Assembly: GCA_017626395.1 (NCBI GenBank)
Contig: JAGAIU010000075.1
Coordinates: 1-42,348, forward strand
Reading direction: 5' to 3'
From: Clostridia bacterium
Lineage (GTDB): Bacteria > Bacillota > Clostridia > TANB77 > CAG-465
DNA: 42,348 bases
In this document: positions 33,961 to 41,721 of the stretch, one piece after another
How positions within the stretch are numbered: the stretch's first letter is position 1
How the letters are laid out: each line of letters begins with the position of its first letter
Made by a program: the position numbers and the translations under genes
The notes under the pieces: generated by a model
The model's database searches: none
Seen by the model: only the letters and a program-made list of their open reading frames with translations
Told to the model about the DNA's origin: nothing

Positions 33961-33989
33961 ATTATATCATACCAATATATTTATTTCAA
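33961..33989 (-). promoter_or_regulatory. Promoter of the MORN-hxs operon
   Basis: Minus strand TTGAAA (33989-33984), 17 bases, TATAAT (33966-33961). Confidence 0.75.
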
Positions 33990-34031
33990 TTTAGAAAATT
34001 TCTTTTTTCGACTAAAATATATAATGTTATT

Positions 34032-34232
34032 CTATTTAAATAAATCTTTTATGCTAAATGTATTTTTTTTATATATCTTATTATAAGCTGCTTTTTTAGG
34101 ATTTTTTAACCAACCACTACCTTTTTTACCATAGCCAGGTAAAAGAGCTTTTTTCAGTGCTCTTTTTGCTCTTCCTGTAGTTCTAGCTGATATACTCTTT
34201 CTTAAGCTAGGCTTTCTCATTCCAAATTTCAT
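34032..34232 (-). CDS. Small basic protein, 66 residues
   Basis: A very basic protein (MKFGMRKPSLRKSISARTTG, then RAKRALKKALLPGYGKKGSG and W-x-K-NPKKAAYNKIY). This form is known to me from small proteins of phage and mobile regions in Bacillota, often near YHYH proteins, but has no assigned function. It is 17 bases after the YHYH gene, with GGAG before its start, so it is translated from the same message. It might bind nucleic acid. Confidence 0.75.
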   Translation of the reverse strand: MKFGMRKPSLRKSISARTTGRAKRALKKALLPGYGKKGSGWLKNPKKAAYNKIYKKNTFSIKDLFK

Positions 34233-34249
34233 AAATTATCTCCTCATTT

Positions 34250-34936
34250 CTAATTTTTTCTATACTTTTGGTATCCCAGATAAGCTCCTCCTCCAATTAA
34301 TCCTAAGCCTACAATTCCACTAATTGGATTTGAATTTTCGGAACTAGTTGCAACTGTATTATCAATGTCTTGATCTTCAGTTGATACTCCATTTACACTT
34401 TCTTTATCTTCCTCTTCTTCAACAGTTATTTCTAATGTATCAATTTTTCCATTAGAAGTTTGAGCTGTTATATTAGTCTTCCCTGGTTCTAGTGCTATGA
34501 TTTTACCTGTCAAACTAATAGTAGCTATTTTTTCATTACTCGATTTCCATTCAATATTTTTATCTGTAGCATTTTCTGGAGTTATAGTAGCAGTTACTTT
34601 TGCTGTTTCTCCTACTTTCATTTTCGATATATTCTCATTTATTTCTATTTTTATTACTTTAACTTCTGCTTCTTCCGTATTCTTTTCATCTTGTGAAGTA
34701 GTAATAGTATTTTGATTAGTTGTAGAACTAGATGTGTATGGACATGCACCATTTTCATGTAAATGTGCAGGATATCCTCCACAGTGATAATGATAACTTC
34801 CTAATCCACTTTTATTCTGATTATCTTTATGTCCTCCATTTGAATCTGTTCTTCCAGAATGAGCAAATAAATATCCTGACATTACAAACATTAAACTTAT
34901 TAATATAGCATATACTTTTTTAAAATTATATTTCAT
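34250..34936 (-). CDS. YHYH-domain surface protein with Big2 domain and C-terminal helix
   Basis: A 228-residue exported protein. Residues 1-25 form a signal peptide (K-rich start, ILISLMFVMSGYLFA). The YHYH domain follows: HSGRTDSNGGHKDNQNKSG and YHYHCGGYPAHLHENG (48-63), rich in His and with Cys52 and Cys65 as possible metal ligands or disulphide. A Big2 immunoglobulin-like domain (about 95-172) and a Gly-rich C-terminal membrane helix (about 203-222) with a short basic tail complete it. The design is a wall-spanning or membrane-anchored receptor. It lies upstream of the hxs operon. Confidence 0.88.
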   Translation of the reverse strand: MKYNFKKVYAILISLMFVMSGYLFAHSGRTDSNGGHKDNQNKSGLGSYHYHCGGYPAHLHENGACPYTSSSTTNQNTITTSQDEKNTEEAEVKVIKIEINENISKMKVGETAKVTATITPENATDKNIEWKSSNEKIATISLTGKIIALEPGKTNITAQTSNGKIDTLEITVEEEEDKESVNGVSTEDQDIDNTVATSSENSNPISGIVGLGLIGGGAYLGYQKYRKN

Positions 34937-34971
34937 ATATTTCTCTCCTTAAATGCATTTAAAATAAGTTT

Positions 34972-34999
34972 ACTATATTTTAAAAATAATATTTGTCGA
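34972..34999 (-). promoter_or_regulatory. Probable promoter of the YHYH unit
   Basis: Minus strand TCGACA (34999-34994), 16 bases, TATAGT (34977-34972). The -35 box is part of the TTTGTCGAA element, so a protein bound there would act directly on this promoter. Confidence 0.5.
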
Positions 35000-35012
35000 A
35001 AAATGTAGATAA
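34992..35012. promoter_or_regulatory. TTTGTCGAA box plus ATGTAGAT, copy 2
   Basis: TTTGTCGAA (34992-35000) and ATGTAGAT (35003-35010) repeat the element at 4911-4931. The orientation is minus-strand for the YHYH gene, about 56 bases before its start codon. Confidence 0.45.
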
Positions 35013-35099
35013 TTATCAAAAAAACAAAATATTATTAGAATTTACCACAATATAATTTTAATAAATATTGTATATAAATTTTTTAATATAAAAAACAAC

Positions 35100-35131
35100 A
35101 AAACAGGTAAGATTTGTTTCTTACCTGTTTT
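35100..35131 (-). terminator. AAAACAGGTAAG terminator, copy 2
   Basis: AAAACAGGTAAGA (35100-35112) pairs perfectly with 35119-35131. It would end the COG2865-type transcript, as copy 1 does for the winged-helix remnant. Confidence 0.85.
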
Positions 35132-35208
35132 AATTGATAATTATAGATATACTATAATTTCTTATTAATATATATTATTTTAGTTCCGTTTTAACATATA
35201 CTTTTTTC

Positions 35209-35262
35209 TAGAGCTCTGCAGAGTATTCTGCAGAGCTCTGCAGAATACTCTGCAGAGCTCTA
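35209..35262. repeat. Perfect 54-bp palindrome at the regulator's stop codon
   Basis: The two 27-base halves are exact complements with no loop, containing CTCTGCAGAG-type units at about ten-base steps (TAGAGCTC, CTGCAG, AGTATTCT). It overlaps the TAG of the 35260 gene (35260-35262). It lacks a U-tract on the minus strand, so it is not a normal terminator. Confidence 0.95.
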
Positions 35263-36681
35263 TTTAGAACTCCATTTAGATTTAGTATCTGATCCTAAAT
35301 TTTCGATATATTGTTTTTTTCTAAGATATGTTAATGTTGTTCTAACTCTGTTATTCATAATTTCTTTTTTGTCATTTAGAATAGGATATATATATTCATT
35401 TATTTCTTGTCTTGTTCTTCCAGCACCCATACTAATAAAATCCAATATTAAATCTCTTAATTTTTCATTCGATATTTCTACTATTGAAATTTCTTTAGCT
35501 TTTATTAGTGGTATTTTTACTTTAAAGATTTCATCATCTTTAAACTCTGGTATAGCTCCACTATAAATACTAGTATATTTTACTATCTTTCTTATTCCCG
35601 AACCAAGTTCATCAGCCAACCCAATTTCCTTAAAAAAATTAGCAATTTTAGGATTCTTTGGATAAGGAGAATAATTATCTAAATCAATAAATCCTATTAT
35701 TCTAGGCTTGTTTGCATTTTCAGTATATATATGTTCTTTAGTTATTATAAGCTTTGCCGGATACGGATTTGAATATTCTCTATGAATTAATAAATTCGCA
35801 CATAATTCACGTGCAATAACATCTCTCACATTTATTCTTTGATCTCCTTCTATATAGAATTTATCGTTCAAATGTTTTTTTATAAAATCTGTTAATCTTT
35901 CATAGCTTTCCATTAGATTAGTTCTTATATCGTCTCTATCATCATATCTTTCTAAATCTTTTATCTTTAAAATCGCATCTGTTCTATAATATGATAGAGC
36001 AGATGCAATAACATCATCTTTTCCAAATAATAATAGACAAGCAAGATTAAATCCTTCTTCTCCTGTTTGTAAATTTTTTTCATACAATGATGCACTCCTT
36101 AGCATATCTAAATCTTTCATTTTAGACCAAGGATGATTTGCGGTTCTATTAGCAGCCATGATTCTTGCTTTTTCAATTAAATCTAGTCTTAAATCATCAA
36201 TTGTAGCAAAAGGATATATTTTATTTTCTATATATGTACTACTTTTTCTAATATATAAATTTGATATAAGTGTAGTATTCGATGTTATATCAAAATCACC
36301 ATCTTCATTTCTATCAAATATTTTATTTGCTGTTTTATGAACATCTGAACTTTCATATACATAAATATATAATATATGTTTTCCTTCATAAACATATTCC
36401 TTTATAGCTAAATGAGCTGTAGGAAATAACTTTTCAGGATTATTACATTGATTAACAAAATCCCTCTTCATATTTTTTATATAGTCTTTGTATACACCAA
36501 CAATTTCTCCATTATCTTTTATTCCTAAAAATATATGCCCCCCATTTCTGTTTAACATTGCACATACACTTTCAAACAAACTAGAAGGTAAATTCTGTTT
36601 AGCTTCTTTAAATTCTGTAGTTATTCCTTCACCATTTTCTTTAATTCTTAATAAATGCATTGGTAAAATATCTTGTTCCAT
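35260..36681 (-). CDS. AlbA_2/COG2865-type ATP-binding transcriptional regulator
   Basis: A 473-residue protein from ATG 36679-36681 (MEQDILPM) with AAGGAG upstream. The N-terminal AlbA_2 domain has TTEFKEAKQNLPSSLFESV and GGHIFLGIKDNG (about 20-60). An ATPase-like region includes ARELCANLLIHREYS, GFIDLDNYSPYPKNP and LADELGSGIRKI (about 300-375). A winged helix ends the protein (about 410-470). It is a presumed regulator or sensor. It lies directly upstream of the YHYH/hxs region and has the same orientation, but its own promoter and terminator. A truncated relative occurs at 28258. Confidence 0.85.
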   Translation of the reverse strand: MEQDILPMHLLRIKENGEGITTEFKEAKQNLPSSLFESVCAMLNRNGGHIFLGIKDNGEIVGVYKDYIKNMKRDFVNQCNNPEKLFPTAHLAIKEYVYEGKHILYIYVYESSDVHKTANKIFDRNEDGDFDITSNTTLISNLYIRKSSTYIENKIYPFATIDDLRLDLIEKARIMAANRTANHPWSKMKDLDMLRSASLYEKNLQTGEEGFNLACLLLFGKDDVIASALSYYRTDAILKIKDLERYDDRDDIRTNLMESYERLTDFIKKHLNDKFYIEGDQRINVRDVIARELCANLLIHREYSNPYPAKLIITKEHIYTENANKPRIIGFIDLDNYSPYPKNPKIANFFKEIGLADELGSGIRKIVKYTSIYSGAIPEFKDDEIFKVKIPLIKAKEISIVEISNEKLRDLILDFISMGAGRTRQEINEYIYPILNDKKEIMNNRVRTTLTYLRKKQYIENLGSDTKSKWSSK

Positions 36682-36764
36682 ATTTTTCTCCTTTTTTGTA
36701 CTTATTACATTCATTGATTTACTAGTTTTTTATATTGCTATAAAAAATAATTGCTAGCATTTTT

Positions 36765-36792
36765 ATTATATACAAATATATTTTTAATTCAA
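36765..36792 (-). promoter_or_regulatory. Promoter motif shared with the winged-helix remnant, copy 2
   Basis: Minus strand TTGAAT (36792-36787), 16 bases, TATAAT (36770-36765), with AAAAATATATT in the spacer as in copy 1. Confidence 0.65.
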
Positions 36793-36837
36793 GAAATTTA
36801 TATTCCTTTTTTATAGCGAAAAATGAGATAAAAAAAT

Positions 36838-36864
36838 AGAGTTATGCTTAATAAGCTTAACTCA
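36838..36864 (-). terminator. Terminator of the toxin-antitoxin operon
   Basis: GAGTTATGCTTA (36839-36850) pairs with TAAGCTTAACTC (36852-36863) with one mismatch; the A-run 36830-36836 gives the U-tract. Nearly the same sequence as 28686-28712. Confidence 0.8.
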
Positions 36865-36939
36865 TAAGTTCAGTTGATTTTATTAATATTTTAAATTTAC
36901 TTAAACTAATATTTCAAAATGCAAAAATTGCACTTTGAA

Positions 36940-37959
36940 TTAAATTAATTTATATTTATTATATAATTTACTCTTATAATCTATAATATTATTCTTTGCT
37001 AATCTTCCTACAATAAAACTCATAGGAATTTTATTTTCCTTAGATATTCTTAATAACGTTTCTTCTTCAATATCTTTAATAATCTCTTTCCATATTTTTT
37101 CTTCTATCATAGTATTTAAAGCAAATTCATCTGCTCTTTTTTCTCTTTCTTGATCACCATCTATTATTGTTTTATTTTGTGCCATATTATAATCACTTTT
37201 GCAATGGCCTAATTCATGATAAATTTCAAAAAACAATGAATCTTTTGCAGCATAATTTGATGTTATATATATAGCTGGTGTTTTTCCTTTTACTTTAAAG
37301 CATCCTCTAACTTTAGTTCCTGGTAATGCTTTCTCACATACAAAGTATATACCATAGCTATTTAATAATTTTTGTATTTCTTCTACATTATATGATTCTT
37401 GATATGAGTATTCTTTTAATTTAAATATTAACTCATTAAATCTGCTACTATTATATTCTTCTACAATTTGTTCTGTAGATAGTTTATCACAACGAGCTAT
37501 CCATAAAGCTAATTTATTATAGTCTTCTCCGGTCTTTTTAAATAAAACATAGTCCTTTAAATTATTATGTGCTACAAAATTTTTTACTTTTAAAAAATCT
37601 AATATATCTATACATAACTGATATTCGTTAGTTTCATCTTTAAAGTTTATCCATTTACTCTTTTTTAAATCATTTAAAGCATATTCTTCTTTTAACAACT
37701 TATATATATTCTCTTTACTTCCATATTCCTTTACTAGTTCTTCTTCAATAGCTCTTACATTTTCAACTGAAATAATAAAGTTAGAAGGAATACCAGTTAA
37801 TCTTTCTATATTTCCAGCCATTTCTAAAGTTATTCTTTTCTTACCATTTAATATTTCATTTATATGTTTTTGAGTAACACCTAATCTTAAAGCAAACTCA
37901 GTTTGAGATATTTTATTATACTCTAAATAATCTTTTAAATACTCTCCAAAATATACCAT
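36940..37959 (-). CDS. XRE-family HTH plus ImmA/IrrE metallopeptidase-like antitoxin
   Basis: A 339-residue protein from ATG 37957-37959, after AGGAGGGGA that overlaps the toxin's stop. The N-terminal helix-turn-helix (about 10-60: ISQTEFALRLGVTQKHINEI, then LNGKKRITLEMA) is HigA-like. The C-terminal half has the zinc motif HELGH near 247, of the ImmA/IrrE type, with a downstream EKRADEFA motif. It probably represses its own operon and neutralises the toxin; the peptidase part may degrade or sense a partner. Confidence 0.88.
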   Translation of the reverse strand: MVYFGEYLKDYLEYNKISQTEFALRLGVTQKHINEILNGKKRITLEMAGNIERLTGIPSNFIISVENVRAIEEELVKEYGSKENIYKLLKEEYALNDLKKSKWINFKDETNEYQLCIDILDFLKVKNFVAHNNLKDYVLFKKTGEDYNKLALWIARCDKLSTEQIVEEYNSSRFNELIFKLKEYSYQESYNVEEIQKLLNSYGIYFVCEKALPGTKVRGCFKVKGKTPAIYITSNYAAKDSLFFEIYHELGHCKSDYNMAQNKTIIDGDQEREKRADEFALNTMIEEKIWKEIIKDIEEETLLRISKENKIPMSFIVGRLAKNNIIDYKSKLYNKYKLI

Positions 37960-37972
37960 TACTATTCCCCTC

Positions 37973-38311
37973 CTAACCATCACCATAATGCTTATCATCT
38001 ATCTTAACAAATTCTAGTTCAACAATTTGTTCTAAATTGTCATATGGATATTCTGCATCTGGCTTTATATACAGTCTTAATTTTTGATTTAATCTAGCTG
38101 TATATATTTCTTTTAAATCTCCACTCTTTTTCTCAATACCATATACAATATGCAAAGGATTTAACATTAATTCTTTCATATTTGGTGTTTCTATTATTAA
38201 CCTTTCTATTTTTCTAATAACATCTATCTCTTTGTTTAAATGTTTGTTTTCTAGTTTCTTCTTATACTCTTTTTTGTATGTACTACTTTTAATTATCTTG
38301 ATGTCATTCAC
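37973..38311 (-). CDS. RelE/HigB-like toxin
   Basis: A protein of about 112 residues in the RelE/HigB fold: KSSTYKKEYKKKLENK at the N-terminus, DVIRKIERLI, then the core strands DLKEIYTARLNQKLRLYIKP and EQIVELEFVKIDDKHYG. Toxins of this class cut mRNA in the ribosome. The start is uncertain: the GTG at 38309-38311 overlaps its GGAGG site, and the ATG next to it is out of frame. An in-frame ATG at 38362 lies inside the promoter, so it is unlikely. It is the first gene, followed by the antitoxin. Confidence 0.75.
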   Translation of the reverse strand: MNDIKIIKSSTYKKEYKKKLENKHLNKEIDVIRKIERLIIETPNMKELMLNPLHIVYGIEKKSGDLKEIYTARLNQKLRLYIKPDAEYPYDNLEQIVELEFVKIDDKHYGDG

Positions 38312-38332
38312 CTCCGAGTATATTGTAATTAT

Positions 38333-38362
38333 ATTATAACCTATTAAGTTATAATATGTCAA
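38333..38362 (-). promoter_or_regulatory. Promoter and operator of the toxin-antitoxin operon
   Basis: Minus strand TTGACA (38362-38357), 18 bases, TATAAT (38338-38333). A perfect inverted repeat ATTATAAC/GTTATAAT (38333-38340 and 38348-38355) lies between and over the boxes, a good site for the HTH antitoxin. Confidence 0.75.
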
Positions 38363-38446
38363 TATACAGAGATATTATATCATTTTTATTTGGTGTTTCA
38401 AAGTTTTAGAGGTGGGAGTTTTGGGAAGAAATTTCTTGAATATAAA

Positions 38447-38474
38447 AAAGAACTGGTAGATTTACCAATTCTTT
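38447..38474 (-). terminator. Terminator of the 38481 gene
   Basis: AAAGAA-TGGTA pairs with TACCA-TTCTTT around GATT; A-run at 38443-38447. Confidence 0.6.
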
Positions 38475-38480
38475 AATATA

Positions 38481-39833
38481 CTATTCTTTATATGCACTTA
38501 AATCAATTCTATATCTATCTTCTAAACTAGTTATAGTAAATGGATTTAATTTTTTATTTGGATTCTCTGTGTTGATGTACAAATTAATATTTTCATAAAA
38601 TTTTTCTTCATATCCTAATTCCATATACAGCATAGCAAGTGCTAAATATAATTTACCTTTCTTTTTTTCTTCTTCTGTAGTTAGTTGTTCAATAAAGAAA
38701 ATAACCTCATTAACTGACTCGAAATAATTTTCTTCTTTTTTATTTTCTCTAAACGCATCTATGTACATATTTACAATTTTTATTTCAGACTCATTTCTAT
38801 ATGCATTAAGAAAAGCTAAACTAAATTTATGATCTTTATATTTTCTATTAGTATATACAACCTTCTCTTTTAAACATAATTCTGATTTTTCCACATCTCT
38901 ATTTTTTAAAAAATAATAGTTTGCTCCAAAACACCAATATGCATATGTACCTTCTAAATACTTATTAGCATTTTCTATCTCTTGCTTATATTTATCTAGA
39001 TGCTCTTCTTTCCTATCGTTCAAATAATTTTCATATTCTTCAGCAGCAACATACATATGTAAATAATATCCAGATATTTTTATTAGAGTTCTTAAGTATA
39101 AAAATTTTTCGCATTGAATATCATTAAATTCTGTTTGTAAACTATCAGCTATTAAAGAAGCTTCTTCCATTTTTTCATTTTTAATAAAATTACACATTAT
39201 CACAAACTGAATTAAAAAAGCTAATTCACTGCTTGTAATATCTAAAAACTCTAATTTATTTTGTTTAGTATAATTCAATTTTTTATAATCAACAAAATAT
39301 GGTACTTTTTTTATAAATTCATTAATAACATCTATATGACTAGAAAAATCTAAATATATTATATATTTAGTTTCAGGAGTTAATTCTTCAGAATTAACTC
39401 TTACTTTAAGTGCATATAAACAATTTGCTTTTTTACACATTTTAATTATTTTTTCTTTATCATAATCACTCTTATCATTGAATGGCTGAATTCTTACTTT
39501 TGTATCTAAGATTTCAACTTTATCTCTTAATAAATCTGCGAATTTATTTTTGGTTTCTTTATATTCTTGTAATGAGTTAGTTTGAATAAGCAATAACACT
39601 GAATTACTCTTATTATTGCATTTTGAAACATTTTTTCCTCTATTTTTAATAACTAAATATATTATAAATAATATTCCTAAAAAAATAACCACAGATATAG
39701 TTAGCTTTCTAACACCATAATTTAGAAATGTCTTAAAAGCAATACTTGCAAATACTACAGCGATAGAAATCCATTCTAAATCTGAATTATGAAATTTTTT
39801 CAAAATATCTTTAATAATTTCACTGTCTAGCAT
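38481..39833 (-). CDS. Unknown membrane-anchored helical protein
   Basis: A 450-residue protein I do not recognise. Two hydrophobic segments at about 20-40 and 45-62 anchor it. A segment with alternating strands follows (SVLLLIQTNSLQEYK, then YALKVRV and KYIIYLDFS at about 80-165). From about 200 the protein is a series of helical pairs with Tyr/Leu spacing like TPR repeats (YAYWCFGANYYFLK, LYLALAMLYMELG). The N-terminal anchor plus helical repeat suggests a protein-binding role at the membrane. Single gene with its own terminator. Confidence 0.6.
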   Translation of the reverse strand: MLDSEIIKDILKKFHNSDLEWISIAVVFASIAFKTFLNYGVRKLTISVVIFLGILFIIYLVIKNRGKNVSKCNNKSNSVLLLIQTNSLQEYKETKNKFADLLRDKVEILDTKVRIQPFNDKSDYDKEKIIKMCKKANCLYALKVRVNSEELTPETKYIIYLDFSSHIDVINEFIKKVPYFVDYKKLNYTKQNKLEFLDITSSELAFLIQFVIMCNFIKNEKMEEASLIADSLQTEFNDIQCEKFLYLRTLIKISGYYLHMYVAAEEYENYLNDRKEEHLDKYKQEIENANKYLEGTYAYWCFGANYYFLKNRDVEKSELCLKEKVVYTNRKYKDHKFSLAFLNAYRNESEIKIVNMYIDAFRENKKEENYFESVNEVIFFIEQLTTEEEKKKGKLYLALAMLYMELGYEEKFYENINLYINTENPNKKLNPFTITSLEDRYRIDLSAYKE

Positions 39834-39936
39834 AATATCTCCCTCTCAGTGATTATACTATTTTAAGACATTTTTTTCAAGTATACATATTTTTTACATA
39901 TTATTTTTACTATATTTATTTTTTATACTTATTTTA

Positions 39937-40557
39937 CTAGTCTTTTGTATAGTAAATACCAACAGAACCATCAGCTCTGCTTACTTCTGAAAGATTATTT
40001 CCAATTTCTCTATATTCATCCCATTTATCCATCTTAAATAAATTTGACTTTGGAGTTGGCTCTTTAGAAAAATTATAACTTTTATATAACACTCTACAAA
40101 TAATATATAGTGCAGATAATGCATATTTAACATTATTATAATTTCCAAGCTTAAAATATGAATCTTGTAATCTATCATGTTTTAAGTGATTATAATTTTT
40201 CCACCAAAAAGGACTATCTATACTATTCCAATCATCCCAAGGCGTAATTGTTTCTATAGTTATAATATTATTACATCTCTCTTGAACAAAATTATTATAA
40301 GATGAAATTATTCTTTTATAATCTGTAATTTTATATTTTTCAACTTCTTTTGAAGTTTTGCTTTCTATAACCTTACACAATTCTTTTGCCACAATATCAA
40401 TTTCTGAGCCTATAGATAAAAGTAAATTATTATATTCTTTAGAATAAGTATTATTATTACTTGAATTCGGCTCTACATATTGAAAAGTATTAATAAACCT
40501 ATTCTCTAAGATAATATAATAATTCCAAACTTTTAGTAAAAATTCCTCTTTTGTCAT
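39937..40557 (-). CDS. HEPN-like hypothetical protein
   Basis: A protein of about 206 residues (start MTKEEFLL, ATG 40555-40557; a longer form from 40566 adds three residues). The helical pattern and SPFWWKNYNHLKHDR...LGNYNNVKYALSALYII (about 115-160) is a recurrent form of uncharacterised HEPN-like proteins, in which the Asn/His-rich loop is the conserved spot. HEPN proteins often act as RNases in toxin or defence systems. No MNT-type partner is present. The role here is inferred only. Confidence 0.55.
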   Translation of the reverse strand: MTKEEFLLKVWNYYIILENRFINTFQYVEPNSSNNNTYSKEYNNLLLSIGSEIDIVAKELCKVIESKTSKEVEKYKITDYKRIISSYNNFVQERCNNIITIETITPWDDWNSIDSPFWWKNYNHLKHDRLQDSYFKLGNYNNVKYALSALYIICRVLYKSYNFSKEPTPKSNLFKMDKWDEYREIGNNLSEVSRADGSVGIYYTKD

Positions 40558-40645
40558 CTTTATCACCTCTAATATATTTAATTGAACTATGCTAAAAACA
40601 TTTTATATTCATATTTCTTTTTTTACATTTTTTAAATTATATATT

Positions 40646-41488
40646 TTATAAATACTTACAACTATATCTCTCATACTCACCTTTATCTGTATCCACTATA
40701 ACATATACAAACTCAGAACCATCAAATTCTGTTTGTCCTGGTTGTATCGCAATAGTATTACCTATTTTACTATACCATTTACCACTCATTTTAGGTGACT
40801 CATGTATATGTCCATGAAAAGACATATATGCATTACTATTTTCTAAAAATCTAGTTATAGTTTTAGAACCTGCTTGATATCCATTAAAACATACATCTAA
40901 TCCTACTCCATATGGTGGATCATGTAATATGTATATTGTTTTATATCCACTAGTATTTTTAGGTAAAGACTCTAAAGCATGTTCCATAGTCTCATATGTA
41001 TAACGATATGTTTCCCATTCTTTAGCTGTTATCTCTCTTGTTCCTTTATCTACTACAACTATATCTTTAACTTGTTTTTCCATGGGACTTTCTGGCTCTA
41101 TTACTACTCTATTTTTTCTATGCCAAGGACCATCTAAAACTTTTCCACATCCTATAAAACATATATCTTCAAATATAATAGATGAGTTATCCACATTATA
41201 CACATTAGAATACTTATTACATATACGTTCATATTCTTCATCTAATACTTCTAAATCATCATTACCCATTATACAAATACAGTTAATATTATTTTCTTGT
41301 AATTTAGCAAAATATGGATCTATAACTTCTTTTAAATATATTGGTTGTTCTTTTTCTCTATCTCCTATTTTTAGTATTATATCTCCACCTAGAACTATGT
41401 TATTTATTCCGGTTTCTTTGCAAAGTTCTATTAGTTTGTTATATTTATTTTTGTCTCCATGGACATCACATGCGTAGATGAATTTCAT
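40646..41488 (-). CDS. Calcineurin-like metallophosphoesterase
   Basis: A 280-residue cytoplasmic phosphoesterase. Metal ligands in order: CDVHGD (Asp8, His10) at the start, GGDI near 36, MGNDD near 74 (Asp in place of the usual His after Asn), ILHDPPYG near 190 and FHGHIHESP near 227. This arrangement is typical of UPF-type phosphodiesterases of unknown substrate. The Asn-Asp in the third motif is a variant also found in family members of this size. AAGGAG precedes the start. Single gene. Confidence 0.85.
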   Translation of the reverse strand: MKFIYACDVHGDKNKYNKLIELCKETGINNIVLGGDIILKIGDREKEQPIYLKEVIDPYFAKLQENNINCICIMGNDDLEVLDEEYERICNKYSNVYNVDNSSIIFEDICFIGCGKVLDGPWHRKNRVVIEPESPMEKQVKDIVVVDKGTREITAKEWETYRYTYETMEHALESLPKNTSGYKTIYILHDPPYGVGLDVCFNGYQAGSKTITRFLENSNAYMSFHGHIHESPKMSGKWYSKIGNTIAIQPGQTEFDGSEFVYVIVDTDKGEYERYSCKYL

Positions 41489-41721
41489 AATTAGTTTCTC
41501 CTTTATATATACTTACCATATTTTACACAGCACTTTTTATTTCAAACCCGATTCATACGAAGTAGACACTCATATAGTATCGATATTATTTATAAGATTG
41601 TTTATATTATCTATAATATTTCATATTATAAATATTTCCCTATTCTTAAATTCTTTTCACCTGTTTACTTGATATGAATATATATTATTTTTTCTTTTTT
41701 ATCAAATATGCAATTTGATTT

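Noticed and set aside
28011..35131. Composite transposon around the Hxs region
   Set aside because: The flanking segments are related, but no transposase, integrase or target duplication can be seen.
38312..38362. Longer toxin starting at ATG 38362
   Set aside because: These bases are the -35, operator and -10 of the operon and come before the ribosome binding site.
41489..41721. Possible small gene in the 233-base gap
   Set aside because: A 64-codon plus-strand frame runs from inside the phosphoesterase start, with no ribosome binding site; I see only AT-rich sequence.
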